64,000 nt of DNA. Origin: Haloferula rosea. Lineage in GTDB: Bacteria; Verrucomicrobiota; Verrucomicrobiia; Verrucomicrobiales; Akkermansiaceae. The stretch spans positions 78,148 to 142,147 of the forward strand of contig NZ_JAENII010000013.1 in the NCBI RefSeq assembly GCF_016595525.1, in the 5' to 3' direction. The notes beneath the pieces were generated by a model. It searched no databases and was not told where the DNA came from. It worked only from the letters and a program-made list of their open reading frames with translations. The position numbers were made by a program, and so were the translations under genes. Position 1 is the stretch's first letter, and each line of letters starts with the position of its first letter. Below, piece after piece: positions 34,038-42,103 of the stretch.

Positions 34038-34841
34038 TCACTGCACGTCCCGGCTGACGATCGCGCCGGGGAGGGTGGAGGTGCCTGCGAACAACTTGCG
34101 CCCGGGATAGATGGAGGTGTTGATGCCGGTGTGCACGCGGTCACCGATGATGGTGCCGAATTTCCTGCGACCGGTGTCGACGAGTTCACCGGCGACCATG
34201 GTGCGGTGGTTGCCTCCGTCGTGCCGGAAGTTGGAAGTGATGGTGCCTGCGCCGAGGTTGGCATCGGCGCCGAGGATCGAGTCGCCGACGTACGAGAGGT
34301 GTCCGACATTCGTGCGCGAGAGAATGATGGAGTTCTTGATCTCGACGGATTGGCCGATGTGGCACTTGTCTCCGATCGAGGTGTTTCCGCGGATGTAGCA
34401 GTTCGGGCCGATCTTGCAGTTCTCACCGATGACGACATTTCCTTCGAGGTAGACGCCGGGCAGGATGCGGCTGCCCTTGCCCAACTGGAGCGTGCCCTCC
34501 ACGACGGCATTGGCGTGAACTTCGCCTTCGATGCGGTCTTCGGAAAGCGAGCCCACCCAGGATTCGTTGGCACGCAGCAGATCCCATGTCTGGACAATCA
34601 TGAAGGAACCGGGAGCAACCACGGACTGGGACGGGTCGGGCGCTTCACCCGTCCATGCCAGCGGGGTGCCCGACTCATCGGTCAGGGTGCTGATGGACCC
34701 CGGCACGAGTCGTGACAGGTCGTCGGGATGAATCCACGCCCGGGCGGCGACGGTGATTCCTGTGAGACGTTGGTGGTGAGCCTGAAGTGTGATGTTTCCG
34801 ATGGGAAACTCAGCAAGCGGTCGTTCAGCGAGGACGGGCAT
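34038..34841 (-). CDS. GlmU-like hexapeptide acetyltransferase without pyrophosphorylase domain
   Basis: This 267-residue protein consists of a short N-terminal piece (1-85) and a left-handed beta-helix of hexapeptide repeats (about 100-265). The helix has the GlmU acetyltransferase pattern NVGHLSYVGDSILGADANLG followed by AGTITSNFRHDG. The first part (ERPLAEFPIGNITLQAHHQRL) recalls the start of the GlmU-like nucleotidyltransferase-hexapeptide family of Bacteroidota, but the nucleotidyl transferase domain is almost gone. Between glmM and glmS it probably acetylates glucosamine-1-phosphate. The uridylyl step would need another enzyme. Gaps of 44 and 30 bases link it to glmS and glmM. Confidence 0.75.
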   Translation of the reverse strand: MPVLAERPLAEFPIGNITLQAHHQRLTGITVAARAWIHPDDLSRLVPGSISTLTDESGTPLAWTGEAPDPSQSVVAPGSFMIVQTWDLLRANESWVGSLSEDRIEGEVHANAVVEGTLQLGKGSRILPGVYLEGNVVIGENCKIGPNCYIRGNTSIGDKCHIGQSVEIKNSIILSRTNVGHLSYVGDSILGADANLGAGTITSNFRHDGGNHRTMVAGELVDTGRRKFGTIIGDRVHTGINTSIYPGRKLFAGTSTLPGAIVSRDVQ

Positions 34842-34871
34842 GGCGGAGGCTTCGATGGGATCTGACAGGAA

Positions 34872-36227
34872 TCAAGCGGGGACCCCGATGTCTTTTTGGA
34901 TCGCGTCGGCGAGTCGCTGTGCCCAGGTCGCGGTGGTGTCCGCGTCCTTGTGTTCCACCAGCACGCGGATCTTGTTTTCCGTCCCCGAGTAGCGGATCAG
35001 GTGCCGGCCATCTTCGCCGAATGCTGAGTCCGCTTCGGCGAGTAGCGATTGGAGTGACTCCAGTTCCTCCAAGGGAGGCTTCGAGGCGACGGGAAGGTTG
35101 ATCAACTGTTGAGGAAACTCGCGCATGCAGCTGGCCAGTTCGGCCAGTGTGGAACCGGTTCGTTTCATCATCGCGAGCACTTGGAGCGCCGAGAGGATGC
35201 CGTCGCCGGTGGTCGCCTGATCGGCAAAGATCAGGTGACCGGAATTCTCACCTCCAAAGGAATGGCCTTCCGCGCGGAGGGCCTCGATCACCTGACGGTC
35301 ACCAACACCTGTGGTGAGCACGCTGATGCCTTCGCGCTTCATCGCTTCATGAAGTCCGAGGTTGCTCATCACAGTGGCCGCCATGGTGTCGCCTTTCAGT
35401 CTGCCTTGTTCCTTCAGGGAAATGGCACAGAGCGCGAGGATGCGGTCGCCGGAAACGGGAGTGCCCGTGGCATCGGTGAAAATCACGCGGTCGGCATCGC
35501 CGTCGAAGGACACGCCGAGGTCGGCCTGATGTTCCTGCACGAGTGCGCCGGCGGTCTCCGGATGGAGGGCTCCGCACCCTTCGTTGATGTTGACTCCGTC
35601 CGGATCGCAGCCGGTCTTGATGACTTCGGCACCCAGTTCGCGGAAGATGATGGGGGCGATGGACCAAGCGGCTCCGTGACCGCAGTCGACGACCACCTTG
35701 AGGCCGTGGAGGCTGATGTTGTTGGCCGTGTGTTTGGCATACTCGATGTAGCGACCCCGGGCATCATCGATGCGGTAGGCCTTGCCTATGCGCTCGGGGG
35801 ACATCGGCGTGGGCTCGGGTTCGTCCCCGAGAATGTAGCGCTCGATGACCTCCTCCAGCTCATCGGTGAGCTTGTAGCCATCCGGGCCGAAGATCTTCAG
35901 GCCGTTGTCCTGATACGGGTTGTGCGAAGCCGTCAGCATGATGCCGGCGGCGCAGCCCATCGACTTCGTGAGGTGGGCGATCGCAGGCGTCGGAAGAGGG
36001 CCGGGAAGAAAGACGTCCATGCCCATCGAGACGAGACCGGAGGTCAGGGCGGTCTCAAGCATGTATCCGGAGATCCGGGTGTCCTTGCCGATCACCACCC
36101 GGTTGCGGTTGGCACCGGATGAGCGCAGCACGGTGGCGATGGCTTTGCCAATACGCAGGGCGACTTCTGGGGTGATGGGAAATTGGTTGGCCTGGCCGCG
36201 GATGCCGTCGGTTCCGAAAAGCTTCAT
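34872..36227 (-). CDS. glmM: Phosphoglucosamine mutase
   Basis: This 451-residue enzyme converts glucosamine-6-phosphate to glucosamine-1-phosphate. It starts with MKLFGTDGIRGQANQFPITPE, has the phosphoserine loop GIMLTASHNPYQDNG (Ser101), the magnesium loop SFDGDADRVIF and the sugar-binding GGENSGHL; the phosphate-binding end has RYSGTENKIRVLVE. The ATG at 36227 gives the conserved start; the ORF extends to 36266 without homology. It is the first gene of the glm operon on the minus strand. Confidence 0.96.
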   Translation of the reverse strand: MKLFGTDGIRGQANQFPITPEVALRIGKAIATVLRSSGANRNRVVIGKDTRISGYMLETALTSGLVSMGMDVFLPGPLPTPAIAHLTKSMGCAAGIMLTASHNPYQDNGLKIFGPDGYKLTDELEEVIERYILGDEPEPTPMSPERIGKAYRIDDARGRYIEYAKHTANNISLHGLKVVVDCGHGAAWSIAPIIFRELGAEVIKTGCDPDGVNINEGCGALHPETAGALVQEHQADLGVSFDGDADRVIFTDATGTPVSGDRILALCAISLKEQGRLKGDTMAATVMSNLGLHEAMKREGISVLTTGVGDRQVIEALRAEGHSFGGENSGHLIFADQATTGDGILSALQVLAMMKRTGSTLAELASCMREFPQQLINLPVASKPPLEELESLQSLLAEADSAFGEDGRHLIRYSGTENKIRVLVEHKDADTTATWAQRLADAIQKDIGVPA

Positions 36228-36272
36228 GGTCTGAAATTGAGAAATTATGGCAGAAAATGTCTGCAAAGGTGA

Positions 36273-36301
36273 ATGTTAAGGTCGTCCATATTCGGGTGCA
36301 A
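36273..36301 (-). promoter_or_regulatory. Putative sigma-70 promoter of the glmM operon
   Basis: On the minus strand TTGCAC (36296-36301) and TAACAT (36273-36278) are 17 bases apart. The predicted start lies about 40 bases before the glmM ATG. The gap is AT-rich relative to its surroundings. Confidence 0.42.
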
Positions 36302-36444
36302 CCCCAATGAATCAGGCGGTGAAGAGGGCTTTGTCATGTTCTAGACTGGTCTGTGGCTGAAGGCACCAAAACGCATGATTTTTCCAAGGCTCGAGGCGGT
36401 GCTGGGTGATTGCCATCCGGCAGCGGGGGTGGGAGGCTGCAGTC

Positions 36445-37806
36445 GTGCAACGGGTGGCGGTAATCAATGTGGTCGGGCTTTCTACATCTCTCCTGGATGT
36501 GGGGATGCCGAGATTGAAGGCATTCTCGGACCGGGTCGGTTTGCAGTCGTTCCGGCCGGCATTTCCGGCGGTCACCTGCACCGCCCAGTCGTCGATGCTT
36601 ACCGGTACCTGCCCTCGTGAACACGGGATCGTCGGCAATGGCTGGTATGACCGCGAGAGCGCCGAGGTGAAATTTTGGAAACAAAGCAATCATCTCGTCC
36701 ACGGTGAGAAGATCTGGGATGCGCTGAAGCGCGAGAATCCCGAGTTCACCTGCGCCAAGTTGTTCTGGTGGTACAACATGTATTCCAGCGCCGATTATTC
36801 GATGACCCCGCGTCCGCTGTATCCCGCCGACGGGCGCAAGGTCTTCGACATCCATACCCACCCGATGGACTGGCGTGAGGCGGTGAAGGCGGAGCTGGGT
36901 GATTTTCCCTTTCCATCTTTCTGGGGGCCGGGGGCCGGGATCGCTTGCTCGCGCTGGATCGCGGATGCGGCTCGCTGGACCGAGGAAAAGGCATCGCCGA
37001 CCCTGAGTCTCGTCTACCTTCCCCACCTCGACTACGGGCTTCAGAAGTGGGGCCCCGGAGCGCCCGAAATGGCGGAGGAGCTAGCGTTGATCGACGGGGT
37101 CGCCGCTGACCTCATCGACTACTATGAGGGGCGTGGGATCCGCGTGATCCTGCTTTCCGAATACGGCATCTCCAAGGTGTCGAAAACTGTGCATCTCAAT
37201 CGCTTGTTCCGGGAGAAGGGGTGGATTCAGGTGAAGGATGAACTCGGTCGGGAGACTCTGGATGCCGGGGCAAGTCGGGTGTTTGCGGTGGCCGATCACC
37301 AAGTGGCCCACGTCTACGTCAGGGAGCCCGGCATGCTGCGCGAGGTGAGGGGTTTTCTTGATGAGGTCGATGGCGTGGCGGAGGTCCGCGCTGCTGCGGA
37401 AATGTGGGGTAGCGCGGTGGGTGCCGAGCGGGCCGGGGACCTCGTCGCGGTGGCGGATCCGGAGGCCTGGTTCACCTATTACTACTGGCAGGACGACTCC
37501 AAGGCCCCGGACTTCGCCCGGACGGTGGATATCCACAGGAAGCCCGGCTACGACCCGGCCGAGTTGCTGATCGACCCCTCCATTGGCAATCCCAAGTGGG
37601 AGCTCGCCAAGTTCCTCATGAAGAAGAAACTCGGGCTGCGCGGGTTGCTCGAGTTGATCCCCCTCGACGCGGTGCTGGTGAAGGGATCGCACGGGAGGGA
37701 CGAGGTCGAGGAAGGCGAGCGGCCGGTGCTGATCGGTTCCGAGGTCAAAGTGACGGCTGCAGAGGATGTCCACCGAGTGATCCTCCAAGCGGTCACGGGC
37801 GGGTGA
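36445..37806 (+). CDS. Alkaline phosphatase-superfamily phosphodiesterase, EboF-like
   Basis: This 453-residue protein belongs to the type I phosphodiesterase/nucleotide pyrophosphatase group. The nucleophile region is RPAFPAVTCTAQSSMLTGTCPREHGIVGNGWYDR; other marks are FTCAKLFWWYNMYSSADY, YLPHLDYGLQKWGP, LLSEYGISKVSKTVHLNRLF, FAVADHQVAHVYV and FTYYYWQDDSKAPDFARTVDIHRKPGYDP. This pattern, with SEYG in place of the usual metal-binding DHG, is what I know from the phosphodiesterase of ebo clusters (transport or modification of prenylated compounds). No other ebo genes are in the window. The GTG at 36445 is chosen because GGGAGG lies 8 bases before it; another in-frame GTG is at 36406. Confidence 0.75.
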   Translation: MQRVAVINVVGLSTSLLDVGMPRLKAFSDRVGLQSFRPAFPAVTCTAQSSMLTGTCPREHGIVGNGWYDRESAEVKFWKQSNHLVHGEKIWDALKRENPEFTCAKLFWWYNMYSSADYSMTPRPLYPADGRKVFDIHTHPMDWREAVKAELGDFPFPSFWGPGAGIACSRWIADAARWTEEKASPTLSLVYLPHLDYGLQKWGPGAPEMAEELALIDGVAADLIDYYEGRGIRVILLSEYGISKVSKTVHLNRLFREKGWIQVKDELGRETLDAGASRVFAVADHQVAHVYVREPGMLREVRGFLDEVDGVAEVRAAAEMWGSAVGAERAGDLVAVADPEAWFTYYYWQDDSKAPDFARTVDIHRKPGYDPAELLIDPSIGNPKWELAKFLMKKKLGLRGLLELIPLDAVLVKGSHGRDEVEEGERPVLIGSEVKVTAAEDVHRVILQAVTGG

Positions 37807-37810
37807 AGGA

Positions 37811-38094
37811 TGTGGATAACTTGCGCTGCGGAGGGCGGCGATGAACGCTGATTGACGAGTGTCTGAGGTCGCACACTGAAGGGAGCGTTCGATTCAAACA
37901 AAACGGCAAGCAGTCTGTTAGGTCAAAGAAGCAGTAAGAACGTGGGTATCTCCCAAAGGATTAGATTGAGATAGCGAATGTGAATAACCGTTATTCACAT
38001 TCATTCACAGTGGGAGGATCCGCGTAGGTTCGCCGGTGGACCTTGTTTGAAACGTCTGTCGACTGTGAATAAGTCGCTGATGCGTTGTGAATAA
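37811..38094. other. Cluster of five perfect DnaA boxes
   Basis: The 314-bp gap contains five exact matches to the DnaA box TTATNCACA: TGTGGATAA at 37811-37819, and TGTGAATAA or its complement at 37979-37987, 37991-37999, 38064-38072 and 38086-38094. A near match (TCATTCACA) is at 38001-38009. Boxes two and three face each other around a C, making a 21-base perfect palindrome. The DNA between 37880 and 37985 is AT-rich for this genome. No other place in the window shows such boxes. It may be a chromosomal origin, or a DnaA-binding site that controls initiation or neighbour genes. There is no gene in this gap. Confidence 0.6.
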
Positions 38095-38120
38095 ATCTGG
38101 GTGCAATTCCGCAGCTGTGC

Positions 38121-39863
38121 CTATTCCGGTGCGGCGTAGTCGTGGACAAGTTGGTAGAAGAACGCGTCGTCGTCGGGTTGGGGAACGGTGAACTGAGCCT
38201 CCGATCCAGAGCCAATGATCGGATCTTCGGTGAGGACTTCATTCCAGTCGCTGAGATCTCCGCTGTTCCAGAGCGTGTAGGTGACGGCGCGGGAGGCAGG
38301 GAAGATGAGCTCGATCTCGTCGCCGATTCGCTGTGGATCCAGCGAGCAACCGGGGAGGGGAAACTGGCTCTCGCCCCGGAGGCCCGGACTGCCGAAATCG
38401 CTGCCGAATGGGGTCAGGGATTCGACGTAGTCGGAGCCGTAGGATTGGCCGTTGAGGGGGCGGTTTCCGACTGCGATTTCCAAAGCGACCCCGGCCCCGA
38501 AGGGGTCACCATCTTCATAGGCGATCGAGGCAACAAGGTCACCATTCTGGTCGAGGATGCTGATGACATCCCGGGTGTTGGTCAGGGTGAGGTCGCCGAC
38601 GGAGTCGGACCAAACGGCGTCCGGGGTGCCTCCAGGAGCCGCCCCATTGAGATCGGCGCTGACCCCGATGACGAAAAGGTCTCCGGGTTCGACCACTCCG
38701 GAGAAGGTTGCCTGGTTGTCCTGATCATCGACGATCAGCCAGTTCATCATGTTGATGGTGGATCCGGTGTGATTGAAGACCTCAATGTACTCGCCGGTTC
38801 CTTCCCCGACCTGGTCCGGGTTGGGCATGATTTCGGTGATGATCAGATGCCCGGTGGGGAGACCGGGGTCGGGATCCGAAAAGAGGGGAATGAGGTCGTT
38901 CAGGGCCTGGGTGATGAACGACCAATTTGACGCTGGAGCGTCGCGGACATCTGGATCGGTCTCCAGATGGATGAATCTCTCGGGAAAGACGGCGGTGACG
39001 GCTGCGGTCATGCAGGGCTCGGACGAACCATTGGTGTGCCGGCCCAGGGTGTTGTTCGAACCACTCAGGTTCGGGTCTTCTCCGGGTTCCTGATGGCTGA
39101 CGGCATAGCGGGAGTCGTTGGCGTCGTCGGCGAGGATGATCTCGTTCATTCGGGTGGCCAGATCACGGGACAGGGAATTGCCGATCCAGACGTCCGAGGT
39201 GCCGTTGCTGACCACGGCATCCGAATCGTCCGAGCCATCCGCCATGCCGTGGAGGTTCAGGCTAACGGTGCGGTCGAAGTGCGCCTCGATGACATCATGG
39301 GCCGCCTGAAACAGGCTGTCAGGAGCATGAGCCATGTCCGAGATTCGGTAGGCTTCACCTTGAAGGTCGCCGTCACAGTCGGATGGCGTGGGCGAGTTGT
39401 TCCGGTGGGTGCCGGCCTGCATGTAGACCACGGCGTGGGTATTGATGAAGATGTCTGTCGCCGGGACGCGGACTCCGTCGTAGAGCGGGTGGGGGCATTG
39501 GACAACGAGGGCCCGTTCGGGGGTGAGATCGATGACGTACAAGCCGCCCCAGTGCTGGTTGCTGTCTCTCTCACGGAGGATGGCGAATGTGTCGGCCGAA
39601 TTGTCGTCGGTGTAGGAAACCAGGTCGTAGTTCGCGGTGGCAGCCTCATCCGCTGCGGACTGGAGGTTCCCTTGGAGGATGTGCTCGAGGGCGGCTCGGA
39701 AGGCGTCGCGCTGGTCATCGGTGGGGAGTTGGTACTTGTCAGGGCTGGCTGCGGAAGGGATCGCGGTCCCGTCGATCAAGGCCTGGAGGTCGCCGTTCTC
39801 GACCAGGATTGGCGCCGAGTGGACCGACGAGATGATGAGAAATGGAAGGATTTTCCGGATCAT
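38121..39863 (-). CDS. Secreted lamin-tail-domain protein
   Basis: This 580-residue protein has a signal peptide (MIRKILPFLIISSVHSA) and two parts. Residues about 85-330 form a domain I do not recognise firmly, with WGGLYVIDL, QCPHPLYDGVR, FINTHAVVYMQAGTHR, and SLNLHGMADGSDDSDAVVSNGTS; repeated His and Asp suggest a metal-dependent hydrolase. Residues about 339-455 are a lamin-tail domain (LIITEIMPNPDQVGEGTGEYIEVFNHTG and DNQATFSGVVEPGDLFVIG), usual in exported nucleases and surface proteins of this group. The C-terminal part ends in a beta-rich segment (RAVTYTLWNSGDLSDWNEVL). The ATG at 39863 is chosen to start the signal peptide. Confidence 0.7.
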   Translation of the reverse strand: MIRKILPFLIISSVHSAPILVENGDLQALIDGTAIPSAASPDKYQLPTDDQRDAFRAALEHILQGNLQSAADEAATANYDLVSYTDDNSADTFAILRERDSNQHWGGLYVIDLTPERALVVQCPHPLYDGVRVPATDIFINTHAVVYMQAGTHRNNSPTPSDCDGDLQGEAYRISDMAHAPDSLFQAAHDVIEAHFDRTVSLNLHGMADGSDDSDAVVSNGTSDVWIGNSLSRDLATRMNEIILADDANDSRYAVSHQEPGEDPNLSGSNNTLGRHTNGSSEPCMTAAVTAVFPERFIHLETDPDVRDAPASNWSFITQALNDLIPLFSDPDPGLPTGHLIITEIMPNPDQVGEGTGEYIEVFNHTGSTINMMNWLIVDDQDNQATFSGVVEPGDLFVIGVSADLNGAAPGGTPDAVWSDSVGDLTLTNTRDVISILDQNGDLVASIAYEDGDPFGAGVALEIAVGNRPLNGQSYGSDYVESLTPFGSDFGSPGLRGESQFPLPGCSLDPQRIGDEIELIFPASRAVTYTLWNSGDLSDWNEVLTEDPIIGSGSEAQFTVPQPDDDAFFYQLVHDYAAPE

Positions 39864-40000
39864 ACCATGGAGACTGCCCTCCTCGCCCCGCGCTGCCAAG
39901 CGGGCAGTTTGACCATGCATGGGGCGTTCTCCCGTGGGAAAGGCCTCAAGGATGCAGGACTGCCGGTGCGCTGGCGTCTCCGGCAGAGGTTTTCGCCCCA

Positions 40001-40029
40001 TTGACAGGCGGGTTCGGGTGGATTATCTG
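40001..40029 (+). promoter_or_regulatory. Promoter of htpG, near-leaderless
   Basis: A perfect -35 TTGACA (40001-40006) is 17 bases from TATCTG (40024-40029). The htpG ATG is 8 bases after the -10, so the transcript starts about at the ATG. No ribosome binding site fits between them. I see no CIRCE element or other heat-shock operator. Confidence 0.6.
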
Positions 40030-40037
40030 GCCGCGCC

Positions 40038-41882
40038 ATGAGCGAAGCGACTACTGAAAAGCATGTGTTCCAGGCCGAGATCCAGCAGCTCCTCGATCTG
40101 GTGGTTCACTCTCTGTATACGGACCGGGAGATTTTCCTCCGTGAACTGATTTCGAATGCCTCGGATTCGATGGAGAAGCTCCGCCACCTTGAGGGGACGG
40201 AGAAGGATATCCAGGATGCGGGGATTCCCTTGCAGGTCGAGATCACTACCGACGAGGAGGCCGGCACCCTGACCATTCAGGATCACGGCATCGGCATGAC
40301 CCGTGAGGAGCTCGTCGAGAACCTCGGCACCATTGCCCATTCGGGCACCAAGTCGTTCCTCGAAGCCCTCAAGGACAGCGGCAACAGCCCGGAGAACATG
40401 ATCGGCCAGTTCGGGGTGGGCTTCTACTCCGCTTTCATGGTCGCCGACGAGGTGCAGGTCTACACCCGGAGCTGGCGTCAGAACGGCGAAGGTTTGGTGT
40501 GGACCAGCGATGGCAAGAGCGGCTACGAGATCGAGGCGGCTGACGGTGTCACCCGCGGGGTGAAGATTGTTCTCAAGCTCAAGGACGACCAGAAGGAGTA
40601 TGCGAAGGAAGACCGGGTGAAGCACCTGGTCGAAACCTACAGCAACTTCGTCGGCTTCCCGGTGATGATCGGTGACAAGCGCATCAACGAGGTCGAGGCA
40701 CTGTGGCTGAAGAACAAGAGCGAGATCAGTGACGACGAATACAAGTCGTTCTATCAGTTTCAGGCGAAGGCATTCGACGAGCCGCAGTATCGACTGCATT
40801 TCTCGGCGGACGCCCCGATCGAAATCAACGCGCTGATCTTCGTGCCGTCGGAGAACCCCGAGCGGATGGGCATGCAGAAGATGGAGCCGGCGGTGGCACT
40901 GTATTGCAAGAAGGTCCTGATCGATCCCGAGCCGAAGAACCTGCTGCCCGAGTGGATGCGATTCCTCAAGGGGGTGATCGATAGCGCCGATCTTCCGCTG
41001 AACATCTCGCGCGAGACAATGCAGGACAGCGCCCTCGTGCGTAAGGTCGGCACGGTGATCAGCAAGCGTGTGATCAAGATGTTCGAGAAGGAATCGAACG
41101 GCGATCCCGACAAGTATCGGGCGTTCTACAAGAAGTTCGACCGGTTCATCAAGGAGGGGGTCGCCACCGACTTTGCCAATCGCGATGCCTTGGCGAAGCT
41201 CCTTCGATTTGAAAGCTCGATGACCGAAGGGGACGCGGTAACAAGTCTGCCTGAGTACCTGACCCGCGCGAAGGAAGAGCAGGATGCCATCTACTACATC
41301 GTCGGTAGTAACCGCGAACAGATCGAGGCCAGCCCCTATTTGGAGGCATTCAAGAAGAGGGGTCTTGAGGTGATCTATTTCACCGACGCGGTGGATGAAT
41401 ATGTGGTCGACTCGCTGGGTGAGTTCGACGGCAAGAAGCTCGTGTCCGTTTCCAAAGGAGGTGTCGATCTGGAAGACACGGATCTCGACGGCGACGCGCT
41501 TTCCGAGGACGAGACCGCCGCTCTTTGCGATTTCCTGAAGAATGAGTTCGGTGACAAGGTGACCAAGGTCGAGGCGGGCAAACGCCTGGTCGACAGCCCG
41601 GTGATCGCTTTGACACCTCAGGATGCGATGACCCCGCAAATGCGTGCGATGATGAAGGCGATGGACGAGAACTTCAAAGATGAGGTGAAGGTCGACCTTG
41701 AGATCAATCCACGCCACGAGTTGATCAAGAAGCTTGCCGAAGCCAAGGATGCACAGCCTGAGGTCGCCGCACTGGTCGCCGGCCAGCTGCTCGACAATGC
41801 ACTGATGGCTGCGGGTCTTCTCGAAGACGCGAGGGACACCGTCAGTCGCATGAACTCACTGATGGCCAAGGCGCTGGGTTGA
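40038..41882 (+). CDS. htpG: Chaperone HtpG (Hsp90)
   Basis: This 614-residue ATP-dependent chaperone has the Bergerat-fold ATPase in residues 1-220: FLRELISNASDSMEKLRHL, IQDHGIGMTREELVENLGTIAHSGTKSFLE and MIGQFGVGFYSAFMVADEV. The middle domain contains PLNISRETMQDSALVRK with the catalytic-loop Arg. The C-terminal dimerisation domain is shorter and more divergent, as usual in bacteria. It starts with MSEATTEKHVFQAEIQQLLDLVVHSLYTDREI. A strong promoter precedes it and a strong terminator follows it, so it is a single-gene transcript. Confidence 0.97.
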   Translation: MSEATTEKHVFQAEIQQLLDLVVHSLYTDREIFLRELISNASDSMEKLRHLEGTEKDIQDAGIPLQVEITTDEEAGTLTIQDHGIGMTREELVENLGTIAHSGTKSFLEALKDSGNSPENMIGQFGVGFYSAFMVADEVQVYTRSWRQNGEGLVWTSDGKSGYEIEAADGVTRGVKIVLKLKDDQKEYAKEDRVKHLVETYSNFVGFPVMIGDKRINEVEALWLKNKSEISDDEYKSFYQFQAKAFDEPQYRLHFSADAPIEINALIFVPSENPERMGMQKMEPAVALYCKKVLIDPEPKNLLPEWMRFLKGVIDSADLPLNISRETMQDSALVRKVGTVISKRVIKMFEKESNGDPDKYRAFYKKFDRFIKEGVATDFANRDALAKLLRFESSMTEGDAVTSLPEYLTRAKEEQDAIYYIVGSNREQIEASPYLEAFKKRGLEVIYFTDAVDEYVVDSLGEFDGKKLVSVSKGGVDLEDTDLDGDALSEDETAALCDFLKNEFGDKVTKVEAGKRLVDSPVIALTPQDAMTPQMRAMMKAMDENFKDEVKVDLEINPRHELIKKLAEAKDAQPEVAALVAGQLLDNALMAAGLLEDARDTVSRMNSLMAKALG

Positions 41883-41913
41883 AGTGTCTGCTGAGTTCTA
41901 AAGTCCTCAATCA

Positions 41914-41947
41914 AAGCCTCCCGCTCCGCAGGGGCGGGAGGCTTTTT
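41914..41947 (+). terminator. Rho-independent terminator of htpG
   Basis: AAGCCTCCCGC pairs with GCGGGAGGCTT around a 9-nt loop, and the stem runs straight into TTTTT. It begins 32 bases after the htpG stop. Confidence 0.93.
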
Positions 41948-42103
41948 GGTGTCGGCTCGAGGATCAGATCATCTTCTTTTCCTGTTCCACCGAGGGGCGG
42001 AGAGGCCCGACCTGTATCAGGGTTCTAGTCGTTGTGTCTGGTTTGTGGGCCGCCCTCTCATCGACTCTTACAGTCAAGGCGAAGGGGCTCCTCTCGCAGA
42101 GTG

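Noticed and set aside
40023..41717. Minus-strand open frame of 564 codons opposite htpG
   Set aside because: htpG on the plus strand has every Hsp90 motif; this frame is its complement shadow.
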